DNA of 64,000 nucleotides from Datisca glomerata (Eukaryota; Streptophyta; Magnoliopsida; Cucurbitales; Datiscaceae). Positions 32,440-45,430 of the stretch are shown here, piece after piece; positions within the stretch are counted from its first letter, which is position 1, and each line of letters starts with the position of its first letter. The translations under genes were made by a program, and so were the position numbers. The stretch spans positions 561,546 to 625,545 of the forward strand of contig QANY01003987.1 of the NCBI GenBank assembly GCA_003255025.1. Reading direction: 5' to 3'. The notes under the pieces are model-generated. The model worked only from the letters and a program-made list of their open reading frames with translations, had not been told where the DNA came from and ran no database searches.

Positions 32440-33190
32440 ACATCAAGGTAAAAAGTGATGTATGTCGAGCACTTAAACTCGTCAGATGGGATTTAAGGGA
32501 TGTTTGTCGAGCACTCATGCTTGCAAACGAGATTCAAGGGTCTAGCTAGAGTAGGTACGCTGGGCTAGACATCAAGGTAAAAAGTGATGTCTGCCGAGCA
32601 CTCTAGCTCGTCAGACGGGATTCAAGGGTCTAGCCAGAGCAGACACGCCTTGCTAGACATCAAGACATCAAGGAAATATCTCTACCAATCATTCATGCTT
32701 GTAGATGGGATTCAAGGGTCTACCCATAGCAGGCACGCCTAGCTAGACCTCAAGTCAAAAAGTGATATTTGCATAGCAACATTGCTCGTCAGACGCGATT
32801 CAAGGGTCTAGCCAGAGAATGAATGCCTGGCTAGACAACAAAACAATAAGAAACGATGTTTGTCGAGAACTCATGCTTATAAACAAGATTCAAAGATCTA
32901 ACCATAGCAGACACACTTGACTAGACATTAAGGATAGATGTATGCCAAGCATTCATGCTCGCAGACGGGATTCAAGAGTCTAGCTAAAGCAAGCACGCCT
33001 AGCTAGACATCAAGACATTAAGGAATTGGTTGTATGTCGAGCATCTTAGCTCGTCAGATGGGACTAAGGGTCTAGCCAGAGTAAGAGTATTTGGCTAGAT
33101 ACGAAAGAAAAAGGCTTTATACTGGCTCGCTACGAAGGATAGTCCCAAGGGCCCAAAGGTAAACAAATAAGGATAAAGGTCTAGCCAGAG
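32440..33190. repeat. about 89-base tandem array
   Basis: At least seven diverged units, each with GTCTAGCCAGAGCAGGCACGC-like and GGCTAGACATCAAGG-like inverted halves, then GCTCGTCAGACGGGATTCAAG. The unit starts (TCTAG...) fall near 32,541, 32,629, 32,719, 32,808, 32,896, 32,979 and 33,071. TCTAGCC and GGCTAGA within each unit can pair, so each unit contains a small stem. Confidence 0.85.
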
Positions 33191-34685
33191 TAAAAATGAT
33201 TGGCTAGACCAAGGAAAAAGCAAGGCCTGACTGAGCACCTTAGCTCGCCAAAAATGGGATCTAGCTAGAGTTGGAATGCTCAGCTAGATACGAACCACTT
33301 TCGCTCACCAAGAAATGAAGATCCTCGGACCGATCACCAGAGAAAAGGAATTTTGACTTACATTCCAAACTCTCCATATCAGGGTAATTCGCTAAAGGAA
33401 AAGACACTTCATTAGGCATTAGCGAAGGTCACTCCCGACCTAAAGCATGCATGCTCAAACAGACCCCCTAAAAGGGATGGTCGTTTTAAGGCTCACTCAG
33501 GCTCGGGATCGCAACAATCCCGCAACTTAGCTTAGCGAGGATCAGTAAGGATACAACACTCTACAACGAAGGACAAAGGTCTTGACCAAACCACTTCAAA
33601 TCTTGAGAAAGTAAATAATACTCAAAAGTTAACTACTTTAACGCAACTCAGGATAAAGGTCTCATCTGGATCAGGTTAAAGCACGGCCAAGGTAAAAAGT
33701 TAAAGATATCTACTTGAGGCATGTTTGCGATAGAAAATAAGTAAGAAAAAAGATAAATAAAGGAGAAAGAATTAAATAAAGTTTAATTTCACTAATAAAC
33801 AGAAGACTTCAAGTAGGAGTAAGTACATAAATCTCCTTGGATAAATGGGCAAACCCCCTCCTAGGCTAGCTTGAAAGGAAAAGACACCCCACGTCTGGGT
33901 TGATGGCCACGGGATTTTCACATCTTTTTTGAACTCTTTTAATGGTTGGGAGGCTTCAGTCGTCTAAGGATCATAATGACTTAGTCTGATGTCCACACCA
34001 AGTCGGGATAAAAATGGATATCAACCACGGGCGGCAAACAATTTTTGTGTAGAGGATGAAAGACCTCAATTTCTCCCCCTTAGGGTGAGAAAGGAAGGAG
34101 ACCACCACGCTCGAGTTCGAGATGATCCTGAATGATGTTGCAAAGGCTGCCTTACCCACTCTTAAAGCATGTTGTCATAAACAGCTGGGGGTCCGAAAGG
34201 ACAGAGGTAGTAAAAGATGAGAGTGGATCGTAGCCAGTAAAATTGCTTCATTACGGATTAGAGATTAAAGCTACCAGCTGAATTATTGGCATTTTTCAAG
34301 GATGGTGTTTCTACAACCATGGTTTGGTAGCTAACATGAACAAAGGATTTGCTAAACATGCTTATTGACGATAGGAAAATCAACGTGAATGGAACATCGA
34401 CGACTCTGAGGCCTGGCATTTAAAGGATAATAGTGAGGGAAGAGACAACCATGAAAGGAAGGCTGGGAGAGTCTCAAGAGAAATCCCCCTAAAATGGAAG
34501 AGGTCCTAGAAGAGGAAGAAGAATCATTATTTTCACAAGGGAGAAAGAAGAATCGGGGGAAAGAATGAAAGTTTCAATTCTAAAATGATGGCGATGATGA
34601 AGGAAGTAGAAAGGCAGCTCTAGTAATGAAGTCTTCAGATCTGGCTAAGCAAAAGTCATGCAAGTCCTCGACTGGTGTCAACTAT
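33191..34685. other. LARD interior, right part
   Basis: No domain recognised. Further weaker relatives of the tandem unit occur to about 33,310. Confidence 0.5.
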
Positions 34686-35288
34686 TGTGGGTGCTTTCCC
34701 GATCACCGATGACCCGATGACATGTGTTCTGCCACATCGAATGTCCTGAGGATGATCGGGTTGCACATACCTAAGCACAAGGCCATCATTGCCCGCCGAA
34801 TGTAGCAGTAAACGGGTCCAATCTCCATGACAGGATGTCAGGATAGCCTCTTTCTGGTCATTTTGACATTTAATGCAGAACTCTTTATGTCAACGTGGCT
34901 TCTCTTTTGTCCAATCAATGGCAGTCACGACAGACATTGTGTCATATGAAGCTTCCCTAACATGCATCTAAGGTTTCTTCGACACGCTTCTCCCACCCAA
35001 AGACAGGTATGAATACATCTACTAATAAACAGAAGAAGTGGGCCTATTCTCCCCTAAGGAAATTATCTCAGATTATCGACTAAATACTGACTTAGGCATT
35101 AGAGGCTCTTCGAGAGAAAACCACTCCCAGTTCTCTTCACCTTAGAGTTCTTTGTCTGTGTTGTGCAGGTTCCCGCCTGAGGGGCCCCTATGTGGAAAGG
35201 AGATTTTACAAACATTGAGGATATGAGGAATTTAATCCGGAGGGGAGACTATACACGAAGAATGTTGTTGATGTTTTCGACTGAAACA
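34686..35288 (+). repeat. right LTR of LARD-like element
   Basis: Starts TGTGGGTGC and ends CTGAAACA, colinear with the left LTR. The two copies differ by many substitutions and indels, which argues for an old insertion. Confidence 0.75.
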
Positions 35289-35540
35289 ACCTTATTTAAC
35301 GTAAGTTTGACGTAAGTCTGATTTCTCATAATTCTTTTAAAGGTTCGAATCTGCTCATTATTTTGATCTTGCATGAGCTTCGATCTTGATGTAGGGGCGA
35401 TCGGGTGTGTTGTAGGTGTAGTGCGATGATCGGAATAATGCTCTCTGGTGGGTTCTTGTTTTTCACGTTTTTATTTATTTTCTCTCATGAATCTAGGAGA
35501 GATTATTTGTAAAATAGCTCAATCAAGTCTCATATATCCT

Positions 35541-35667
35541 TTAGAGATTCAATTCTTATCTTTTATGAAATCTATATAAGATAAAGAGGAGTAAGCTATT
35601 ACTTTTAAAGATTCAATTCTTATCATTAATCTATATAAGAGAGAGAGGAGTAAGCTATTACTTTTTT
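35541..35667. repeat. 64-base tandem duplication
   Basis: Two copies share AGATTCAATTCTTATC, ATCTATATAAGA and GAGGAGTAAGCTATTACTTTT, with AGATTC at 35,545 and 35,609. Confidence 0.9.
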
Positions 35668-38560
35668 AGATTACAATGTACAAGCTACATAGATCTTTCC
35701 TTACATTATCGTTCACTATATCATACAAGGTCGGAAGGTTTGGAACATAAAAGCTCGCGTGGGCAGGTGATATCTAGTTTATATGCACACTCATTTTTCT
35801 ATATTAAAAGGTTAATATAATTCAAATCTACTCTCTAACTCACAAAATTGTGCCTGTGTGATATATAAATGAGATCAATTCTTGTATCAATTTATAATTA
35901 TCTCATCTCTCTTCATTATTAATTAAGAATGTTAGAATGTTAATGTAATCTCATAATCCAAACAAAAATTAGACACTGGCATATATATATATTAATTTTG
36001 TAACAGTCTCATCTTGTAACTAAGTCTCTGTTTAACAAACAGTTCTTTTGTTTTCAACACTTTTTTGCATAGTCTGTTAGTAGAATTTACAGATTACAGA
36101 GAAAATATAGCGAGAAAATAACAAAGATAAATAGTTGTGTAAGAAACTAAAAGAGAATAATAAATTATAAATATGGTGGATTTATCTATCAATAAATGTA
36201 TTAATTCCAAAAGAATAAAAAAAGTGTAGGACCATTAAAAGTGCCCAAGAGGCAACATTTGACCTTGCAATAGTGATTAATCGCGGCACCGTCAAATAGT
36301 TAAGAGTGAGAGAACGATGTGCTTCTAGCTCTATTTGTTCATTTCACACAAGAATGTCTGAGAGGTTAAGTTGTCACACCTTCCATTGGTAAAATTTTCT
36401 TAAATATTTAAAATATTAAAACTCAATACTCTTATAAATATTTTAAAAAGATAATATTTATTTGCCGAGTTTAATCACGTAAGTTTATAACTCAAGCGAA
36501 GATAAAAAAAATGAGTTAGATAAGTGGGTCAACACATGGTAAGTTATATTAAGGAAAATAACAAAATACGATTTGAGGAAAGATAATGAGTAAACTTTTT
36601 ATGATTTTGAAAATATTGGTCACGTGACGTAAGTAGAAGTACTGATTTTATAAATGAGTATTGAATTTGTAGTACTACCTAAAGTTTTCTCATTGAAATT
36701 ATAAGAAGTTTTAAGATTTTGGATTTTAAAACATAAGAATTTGTGCTTTTTTTATTAAAAAAAATATCTAGAAACATGTTTGATTATGTTCAAGAATCTA
36801 AATTATTTCTTAAAATGATATATAGCACATATTAGAAATTCTCATTTGTTTCTTTCCTCCTTTAACGATCATGAAGTCTGGGCTAGTTTGCACGCACCTC
36901 GGCTATTTTTCTTTGGCCGGTCATAAAGGTGTACTTTTACTCATTTATCTGGTGTATTTAAGAATTGTTTAGCTTTCATAGTGCTCTCTACAAGAATCAA
37001 AATCTGGTTGGATAGGAAAGTGAGGGTATTCTTTACCGACTAGACTAACTCATCTTTGACTCGTTGTTTCCTTCATCCTCAAATATTACTTCTATTTCAA
37101 ATATTAACATTCCAATAATTATTTAGAGTGAATATTCAGTTTATTAACACAAACACACATGCACGCATAAACTCACACATGCACGCATAAACTCACACAT
37201 GCATGAACATGCTGATTGATTCATCAATATTATGATAACTTAATATATTTTCACCATGTTTTCACAACTAAAAGGAAACACAAAAATTTTCGTATATTTT
37301 TACATTTAATTGCTTTTAGCTTTATAATTTTAATAAACTAAAAACACATAATTATCAAGCACGGTCTTTTGATATTTTAAAACAGTCGAGGTAGATCAAT
37401 CTAAATGCACATTTTCAGTTCAAATAAAAAGAATAAAAAGTAGTATGTACATTGAAATCTTTATACTGGTCAATGTTTAAATATATTGATTATTAACATT
37501 ATTATGATTTGATAACATATATAATTTCACATCACACATAATATCTCACTCATGTCATAGTATTGGAAGTCTCTGTCATTTTCACGGAAAATAGGAAGAA
37601 TGATTGAGGCAATCCAAGTGATAACATGTGAAAAAATGGAAGAATCAACTTCAACAGTTATCAAAGTGATAAAACAAAACTAATCAAATAAGTAAACATA
37701 GTTTATACACTCCACCTTAAGAGTTGTATCATCAAGCCACTAGATACATTGTATTAAGTTCATAAAAAATTCCTAATTGTAATGTTTTTTTAATTAAGCT
37801 GTTTTGTCGTTATCGATTCATTTATTTAATTTATTGCCTTGTCGTCTTGCTAGTTATAAACAATCAAAGAACTAAAAAATTTAAATTAAATTTATAATCG
37901 GTATAACACCGTGGGAACATGGAGAGATTAATCATTTGCATAGTTGTATGGTGATCCTATACAACTTCAACAAAAAAAAGTCGGATTAAGGAATAATGAG
38001 ATAATTAGTTAAATAATTAACATCATTGTTAATTGATCCAATGACTAATATTGAAGTGGCATAGATAACTATATCACAAGGGGTAATGTTATTTAAATTT
38101 TTTTATTAAGGGAATAAGAAAATTAATTTGACATTATGATGGGAATAAAGAAAGAAAGAAAAATGGTGGTTTCTCCAACAGAATTCTTCACCCACGTTCA
38201 TTGTCCCTATCAGAACGAGGTTTTCTTCAGGTGGTATTTGATTTTTTATATTATTATAGTACAAGCATTAGATTTTGTCTTGGTACCTATTACACGGTGT
38301 GTTGGCACTCCAAATTTGGGTGGAACCAGAACGTGCCTCTTTCTTGCGGGATAACGTAGCTCATTTAATACCACCGCGGGTTTGTGGATTTGTTCTCTCC
38401 AAATCATGAATTCGAACAAGAAGTTATATTATCTCATGATTATCAATGTGAAAATTTATCTTTTGATTTATCCATTGTATACTTGTGAGAAATTTTTAGT
38501 TAAGAGTCAGTACATTCTTGAAATTAGTCAAAGAACTACATTCTGAAAATTCAGTATTGA
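35668..38560. other. intergenic AT-rich sequence
   Basis: No gene is supported. It contains a 20-base tandem repeat (separate entry) and poly-A/T tracts only. Confidence 0.5.
37154..37202. repeat. 20-base tandem repeat
   Basis: CACACATGCACGCATAAACT repeats about 2.5 times. Confidence 0.9.
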
Positions 38561-38599
38561 TAAAAAACAAAGAGAAAGGGTTAAGAGTGGATAGTATAT

Positions 38600-39130
38600 A
38601 TAGTCCGATTTTGTTGAAATTTGATGCCTCAAATTCTTTGGCGAGCAAGTTTATTATAAATGAGAATTTTTAGAAATTATATTTGTGATATAGTTTTGAA
38701 TGAGTTTCCTATTTTGAATAGGAAAATTAGAGTTTTTATGAGTCTATAAATAAGAGGCTTTTGTTTAGCGTTTGGTGATTCTGATTCGACAGATGGTGAG
38801 AGGTGGTTCTACCCTAAAGAGAGCATTTCGTTGTGAGGAGATTTTGCCCAAGAGATAAATGGTAGCCCTTGACGTGAGAGATGATTTTATCCTAGGAGGG
38901 AATATTCTAAAATATTGAGAGACCAGTGAGAGGACTCTGCATGTGCTAAAGACGGTTTCTAAACTAGTGGTTACATATAATTCGATCGAGAAGTGATGAC
39001 TTTTATCTAAGCTAATTATGGTCTCTTTTGTATGTGTGTGCGTTGAGTTTAGATTTGAGTGTAATGAGATTTGAATTAGGTGATATTGAGTCGATGTTGA
39101 GTTTGTAATGATGGTGATATAATGAGAAAA
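38600..39130 (+). repeat. possible solo LTR remnant
   Basis: AGTCTATAAATAAGAGGC near 38,743 looks like an LTR TATA box/start region, followed by TCT/GAG-rich leader-like sequence. I cannot find a partner repeat or target duplication, so this is only a possibility. Confidence 0.25.
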
Positions 39131-40959
39131 ATCATTGGCATAGGCAAATTAACCGAACCATATTAAAAATATCATTTTGTTATTATTTTATTGCTACTTT
39201 CGTTACAACAAATTTTGATAAACGATGATTTTTTTAATTTTGAGGTATATGGGTCATTTTCGAGCTGTAGTAGTTTAATTCATTTTCTTGTCAAATATGA
39301 GGCATGAGCTATCGATCTTTACTGTTACATGTCAAGTTACATTCATAAAAGTTTGTGTAAAATGCATTTCAATCTTTCAAATTTACTCTAATTTCTAAAT
39401 TGATCATTATACGTTTAATTCTTCTCAATCAAATACTTAAGTTAAAATATTACAATTAAAGCTCAAACATTGAATATTCATGTGTATATTGTGTAGGTCA
39501 TTAAAATATAAAAAAAAAAATCAAAGTCTAATACTAACAAAAAAAGTTCAATTGTAACATTTTAAATTATTTAAGAACATGATTAAAAAATTAAACTATG
39601 GACTGAAATGAAAATAAAAGTATACATGGATAATCAAAAATGTATTTTGCAATGATGCATACTCATAAATTAATTTCAGAAAAACTATACTTCCAATCCC
39701 TCGACTTTCAGAAATGATTCTAAATGGTTCTTGAACTTTTTTTAACACTCATATCTCTTAGTTGTTATCTTTGTTTCCATGTAGTCATTCCATATTTTTT
39801 CCATTATTACTAACCAAGATAATTCACTCACTTGACAATGAAATGGAACTAAGAAATTAAAAAAGAAAAACTTGGGACGACACTATCAAAGGTTATTCAT
39901 TGTCCATGGAAAATCATACGCCAAACAACAGTAACTCCTCTTTTATATTCAACTTTGTAAATAGTAGGTCGTCAGCGTGAGTAACGAGTCAAAAGGGCAC
40001 ACGTGGCATTAAGGGAGGAACCTAATTGACATCTATGTTGCATCACACATGCTGACGTGGAATAAATATAAAGGTTTGTAAGGGACGTTGCTTAAGTATA
40101 TGAAGGCGGCGTACCTAATGATGCCCTTTCTTTTATGATCATTGTAATCTTCACTGTAAGAAATGCCCCCGAGCCTATAAAAACGGTGAACCCAATGTCA
40201 TGTTTTTTTGTATTTCACTATCATCCACAGTCGAGATTGATGACAAAGGCTCATGTGTTATCTCTTGCTTGGGAAAATCTAGGAGTTGTGGTCTGGTAGG
40301 ATTAGGACAAGGTTACGTCGTACTGAGAGAGATAAAACTACTTTGATGAATATGGCCGCCTTAGGTACCTCGGATGTGCCGCCTTCTACTAGAGAATGCA
40401 CTAAGGCATGAAACACACATTGAGTAATAGAATACTCAGAATGCCGCCTTGGTATGCACAATGGCGGGGCAAAGGTCTTTCCTTTATCTATGGTCACACA
40501 GCATGTGTAAGGTTATACATGTGATGGTGGCGTAAGAAAGAACCCCTCTCCAAATGTTCCTGTGAAATCAATGGCTACTCGATGCCACGCAGACATGACT
40601 AGATAAGGTAGTCACATTTAAAAGGCGAACCTAATTTTTGAAAAGAGCTAACTACACTTGTCCCCACAATAAAAGGGTACCTTTGGCATCATTTTGGAGA
40701 TAATTTACCTCACACTCCCCTAGGTCAATAGAGAGAATATTATGGACATTGAAGTTCTCACCAATCCTTAAAGAAAATGGCATTTTGTCACATTCACGAG
40801 TGGACCTAAGGTGTTTATTCTTCACCCTTAAGACACAGAATCTTCATGTTCTCAGACTTAGTTGGTCATAGACTAGATCGCTCCATTACACATCACCCAA
40901 AATCCCTAAAAAACTTCATGCTCTTTCTTTATTATCTTAAGGAATTTAGGTGGTGGTAT
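39131..40959. other. intergenic, possible further LTR fragment
   Basis: Around 40,170-40,210 GAGCCTATAAAAACGGTGAA resembles a TATA-containing promoter, possibly of an old LTR. No gene is recognised, and the open frame at 40,279-40,497 has no motif. Confidence 0.35.
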
Positions 40960-41160
40960 TGTGGATAATAGATCGCTAACTAATAGTTGCTAAAGTAGTT
41001 ACAATACTGTTAGCCTTAGTTCAATCAATGATAACTTAATATTGCTTAGTGACTTCACTATATAAGTTTTACATATGTTCTTTATTGAGGTATGAAATGA
41101 ATAACATAAGTCATCTTAACTTCTTGCTTCCTCTCTTCTTTCTTGCTTTCTCCTAAAACT
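40960..41160 (+). repeat. 5' LTR of copia D
   Basis: Begins TGTGGATAATAGATCGC. A TATA-like CACTATATAAG lies at about 41,056-41,066. It ends just before the primer site at 41,166. Confidence 0.75.
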
Positions 41161-41165
41161 CTTTA

Positions 41166-41178
41166 TGGTATCAAAGCC
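41166..41178 (+). other. primer binding site of copia D
   Basis: TGGTATCAAAGCC, one base from the classic initiator-Met tRNA site TGGTATCAGAGCC. Confidence 0.85.
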
Positions 41179-41765
41179 ATAGGAGACAAATGTCTTAAAA
41201 ATGGCTACCTATTCTTCTTCTCGAGAAAATTATTCTTGTGTTACAAATGGGTTAGGATCTCATTCTCTCATTTTTCTTCTCTCTAATATCTTCAATTTGA
41301 TATCAGACTTAATACTACAATCTTTGTCCTTTGAAAGTATCTAGTCATCTTTATTCTTAAAATAAATTCTATTTTTACTATGTCGATGGCATACTAGTAT
41401 GTCATAACAAGTTTCTCAAAAATGATAAAGGAGAAATCACCACCACTGTTAATCTGAAGTTTGAACTATAGACTGCATAAGATCAAGATTTTATGGCATT
41501 TATCGATGCCACCTTGTCACTGATGTCATTTTCTTATGTGGTAGGCAGTGGAGCTCCAATGGAAGGTCTCTGATTCAATCAGATTCTAATCCATATTAAG
41601 AACCAAGATAATTTACCAGAAATTAAGCATAGAGAATATTGATTCTCACATCTAAGAAATCAAGGGAATGAAAAACAAACTTGTTGTAGTTTTTATGAAT
41701 CTGGAAGATGAAGATGTATTGATCTGTATGTTCAATGGCCTGCCATGTGAGTTTAATACTATAAC

Positions 41766-43791
41766 TGTTAGGAATAATCCTCTAGAAGCATATGATGTAA
41801 AAAATTTATTGCTAACTAATAAATAAAGTGATTATTCATTTATGTTTGTATACATGTATGTTAGTTGCTTTATAAATGTAAATGAAAATTCAATGATTAT
41901 TATATGTGACCATAAATATTGTAGTTCTATACAAAAGGATAAAATTTAAGTGAGACCCTTAATTAAACAATAATTACAAGTCCAACTCATTTTCACTGAT
42001 AATGAAACAATCTTATCCGGACTGTTAATGTGGAAATACTGGAATGAGGGTACTTTATATGATGAGATTATATATGACTAAGGCATGATAATTTTAAACA
42101 TCTAATCATCGTTAGCCTATAGAGTATTCAAAATTTATTATATTGATGACTATCTAAGAACAATCTCAATCTTGAGTAAATAATATACTCATGTTTATAA
42201 TGTTATGCTTTTCGACTTACTCAATAAAAGTCCATGTATCTCACCGAACTTAATTCTTTATATTTTGAAAGTATTATGAAGTAAATAGCTGGAAATATTA
42301 ATTTACAAAATAGAATTGATTCCTTCATCATGAAGTGAGATAAATAGTTTTCTTGAGTATTGATTTAGGTCTTAAATGATATGGCATTCACTTTATGATA
42401 AGACCATAAATTTATTATTCATTAGAGAATCAACAAAAACTCAACGAGAAATAAATAATTAGAGAGGTAAAAGAATTATTTATCTAGCTCTAAATATAAA
42501 CTATTTATAGTGGATTGATCTATACATAGTAATTATATCAAATAGCTATTCAATTCATCGAGTAGTTAGTATATATAATATCAAAATAGTGCAATTCTAA
42601 GTTTGTAGTTGAATAACTTCAAAATAAATAAAATGGTATATTAATTGTAAAGAGCTTATCGATTATCAATAAATAAATTTCAAGTCAATGGGCCATTGTG
42701 TCATCTATGTGAAGCACTAGTTGGGCAAGTAAAATTAATTGATTAGGATATATAGTTTAAAATAATTGATTCACAAGTATTACAAATTCTATAAATATGT
42801 GATGATACAAGTGTCCATTTCTCATATATTATGTGGCAAGAACCTAATCGATTACTTCATGAAATTAATTTTGATGTAAATGATGAAATTGTTTAGCATG
42901 TTAAAAGTAGATTAGACGGTGTGGTGAAAACACAGTATCCTCCTACCATAAGAATTATTTCCAGTTGCATTTGATTGTTTTCCAAAAGATTATTTTAATT
43001 GAAGAAGACCACACCACTTTGGAAACCGTGTGTGGTGTGTGACTGGTTTAATTAGTAGATGATCACTTATCATATAAAGATTATCTTATAATTCAAAGTG
43101 GGGATTATCTAGTTATTCATCAGATAATGTTATCTGATAAATAAAATTATAGATAATCTTATCAAAAAAATCTGAAAGGGTAAAGAATTTGATTTAAAAT
43201 GATCATCACCTCCAAGAGATTATTAACACGGCACACATGAGATCATGTGTGACGTGTAGATGATCGGACACCTCACCAAGTGAGGGTGGTCCTTTATCAG
43301 ATAATGATTATCTGATTAGTTTTTAATTTGAATTTTAGAAATCTAATTTTAATCTTCCGCAGAAATCATTGTAATAAATAGAAGATTTTAAATGTTTTAA
43401 GTTAAGCTTTTTTGGTTCTGAGAAAAACGTTAATGGGTCCGCGTGAAGTTTATTTTTTTGCCCAATAGAGAAAAATAGAGAATTATTCTCTTCTTCATGT
43501 TCCTTTGTTTTCATATGTTGAGATCATAGCGGGATCTAAAAAGGTGAGTATGTGATCATCCTTTTTTTGTTAAATACTCACACGTCCGTCCATCTACTGT
43601 CAGAGACTAGGCGTAGAATATCTAATGAATAAAAAAAATTATAAAAAGTTCAAGGAACTAGATCATACTTGAAGAGTTGGTCTCTTCATCATCGTGTGAT
43701 TAAATTCTTTAAATATTAAATTAATATATCGATAGATACATAAAGGCAACGATTGTGCTGCGACAACCAATTTTTTGTTACGAAACCAACA
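41766..43791 (+). repeat. solo LTR of a copia A-like family, TSD ATAAC/ATAAG
   Basis: It starts TGTTAGGAATAATCC and ends GAAACCAACA, 2,026 bases, exactly splitting the copia D gag frame. The flanking five bases are ATAAC (41,761-41,765) and ATAAG (43,792-43,796), one mismatch. No internal coding region exists, so this is a solo LTR left by recombination. Length and start resemble the LTR of copia A. Confidence 0.85.
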
Positions 43792-43823
43792 ATAAGAACC
43801 TCTATTAGAACAAGGGCTGAATC

Positions 43824-44167
43824 TAGGGGTGTTCAAAATTATCTTGAATCGACTGAACGAACCAAAAATGATCGGTTCGGTCGGTTCTTTATATGTGTTC
43901 AGTTTGGTTCTATTCGGGACAATGGGAGAACCAAAGTTTTGGTTCGGTTTAGAATTTTGGTGGTTTTCGAATCAAACTGAACCGAACTGAAAAAAACTTT
44001 AATTTTATATTTTTTCAATAATATCATTTCAAAATTATTTTTAATTAATAATACTGAACCGAAGAACCGAACCGAAACTCACGGTTTGGTTCGTTTCTTT
44101 TAGCATGAACGGTTTAGTTCAGTTTTCTTACCAAAAAACTGACCGAATCAAACAGTGAACACCTCTA
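43824..44167. mobile_element. hAT-type MITE
   Basis: Ends are TAGGGGTGTTCA and the reverse complement of TAGAGGTGTTCA. The interior is full of AACCGAACCGAA/TTCGGTTCGGTT motifs in both orientations. Flanks are GCTGAATC and ACTGAACT (5 of 8 identical), compatible with a decayed 8-base duplication. It sits in copia D gag. Confidence 0.75.
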
Positions 44168-44519
44168 ACTGAACTTATGACACTTGAAGAGTTTCCTGTT
44201 ATTCTTAAATTTGAAGAACATTTTTTAGAATCACAACGGATACATAATAATAATATGTTTTTGACCATATCAATATTTGATGCACACAAATATTAATTCA
44301 AATAGAGGATGTATGAACAATAGAGATAATGGTTCTAGTTTTTATAAAGGAGGCAGGTTAAATTCAGGAAGGGATAAAATGTCATTAACTTAGCATTATG
44401 AATAGTTTCTCTCAATCTTAGGAGCTCCACTATCACAGAACAATCAAACAATAGGAAACAATAGGAAGAGGTGGTTTGAATTTTCAGTCTAACATGCATC
44501 ACACTTTAAGCCTCATCAG

Positions 44520-45430
44520 AAAGCCCAAATCCCAATAGCTCGATTAGACTGACCCGAGCACAACTGGCTTTAGCCTGGCATGAGCTTGACTATTGGGCTT
44601 CTATGGCTCAGCCCTAAAATATTAGGGTCATGTTTGGGCTAACATTTAGCCTTTAGGGTCGACTTGCGAGTCATGCTAAATTTAGCCCGATTGGACTCGC
44701 CAATTGGCCCGGGTTGCCAGGCATGCTTCCATGATCATTTGGTCTCAAATTACTCTGTAATTGGTAATTGCTAGTCTCTCGCCCTCTTTTATTCTTCACT
44801 ATTCTCTTCAATATATATTTTTTTATCAAATTTATACATTCTACAGCCTTTAACTTTCAATTTTTTAAACTCTTGTTTTATTGCTAGAAACGAAACTCTA
44901 AATTTATAAGTTTTCAAGTCTCAAAGTTTTGAGTGTTTAACTTCTTATTTTGTGAGCAATTAAGTTTCAAGTCATCTACTCAACCACTCCAAACTTTTAA
45001 AGTTTGAGGAATCATATTAAATTACATATTTAGGTAGTTTATAATTTTGGTAGTAATTTTTAACAATGTTGGGTTACTTATTAGTTTCTAAGTTATAACC
45101 TTCCATATTAAATAACTATAACGACATCTATTAATATTAATTGAGGAAAATGATATTTTGATGAAAACAAATTTAAATAAAGAGTATTCTAAAAGCTCCG
45201 CCCTTAGGCCCGGCCCTTCGGTCGAGCCTTTAGGCCTGGCCCTTCGACCTAGTTCGATAGTCCACCATAAGCCCGAGCTCATGGACCGGGCTTGGATCTC
45301 TATATTTTAGTCTGGGCCAGCCAGCTCGGCCTGTTGACTGATCAACGACCTACTGGACATGGCTTGGGCTAGGTCCAAGGCTAACAATTTTTGGATCGAG
45401 CTAGCCCGGCTCGACCCTTTGACGACCATG
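44520..45430. mobile_element. G+C-rich non-autonomous insertion in copia D
   Basis: Both flanks are rich in GGGCTTAGCCC/GGCCCGGC/CCCGAGC-type words, separated by an AT-rich centre, and copia D gag is colinear across it. This resembles non-autonomous hAT-like elements with GCCCG subterminal motifs. I could not fix the ends or a target duplication. Confidence 0.5.

Larger units (their letters stand above)
30145..35288 (+). mobile_element. large non-coding LTR element (LARD-like)
   Basis: Two direct repeats flank 3.9 kb. Shared blocks include CATTTAATGCAGAAC, CTTTGTCTGTGTTGTG(T/C)AGGTTCC, TTGAGGATA(C/T)GAGGAA and GGGGAGACTATAC, and both end in CTGAAACA. After the left copy comes TTTGGCGATGTCTGTGGGGAT, like the primer-site region of Ty3/gypsy-type elements (TTGGCGCC...GTGGGG). 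The interior shows no gag or pol domain, only two tandem arrays and spacer. This is the structure of a large retrotransposon derivative that must be mobilised in trans. Confidence 0.75.

Noticed and set aside
32262..33190. CRISPR-like array appearance
   Set aside because: Units are contiguous, diverged tandem repeats without distinct spacers, in a plant LTR element. This is satellite-like, not CRISPR.
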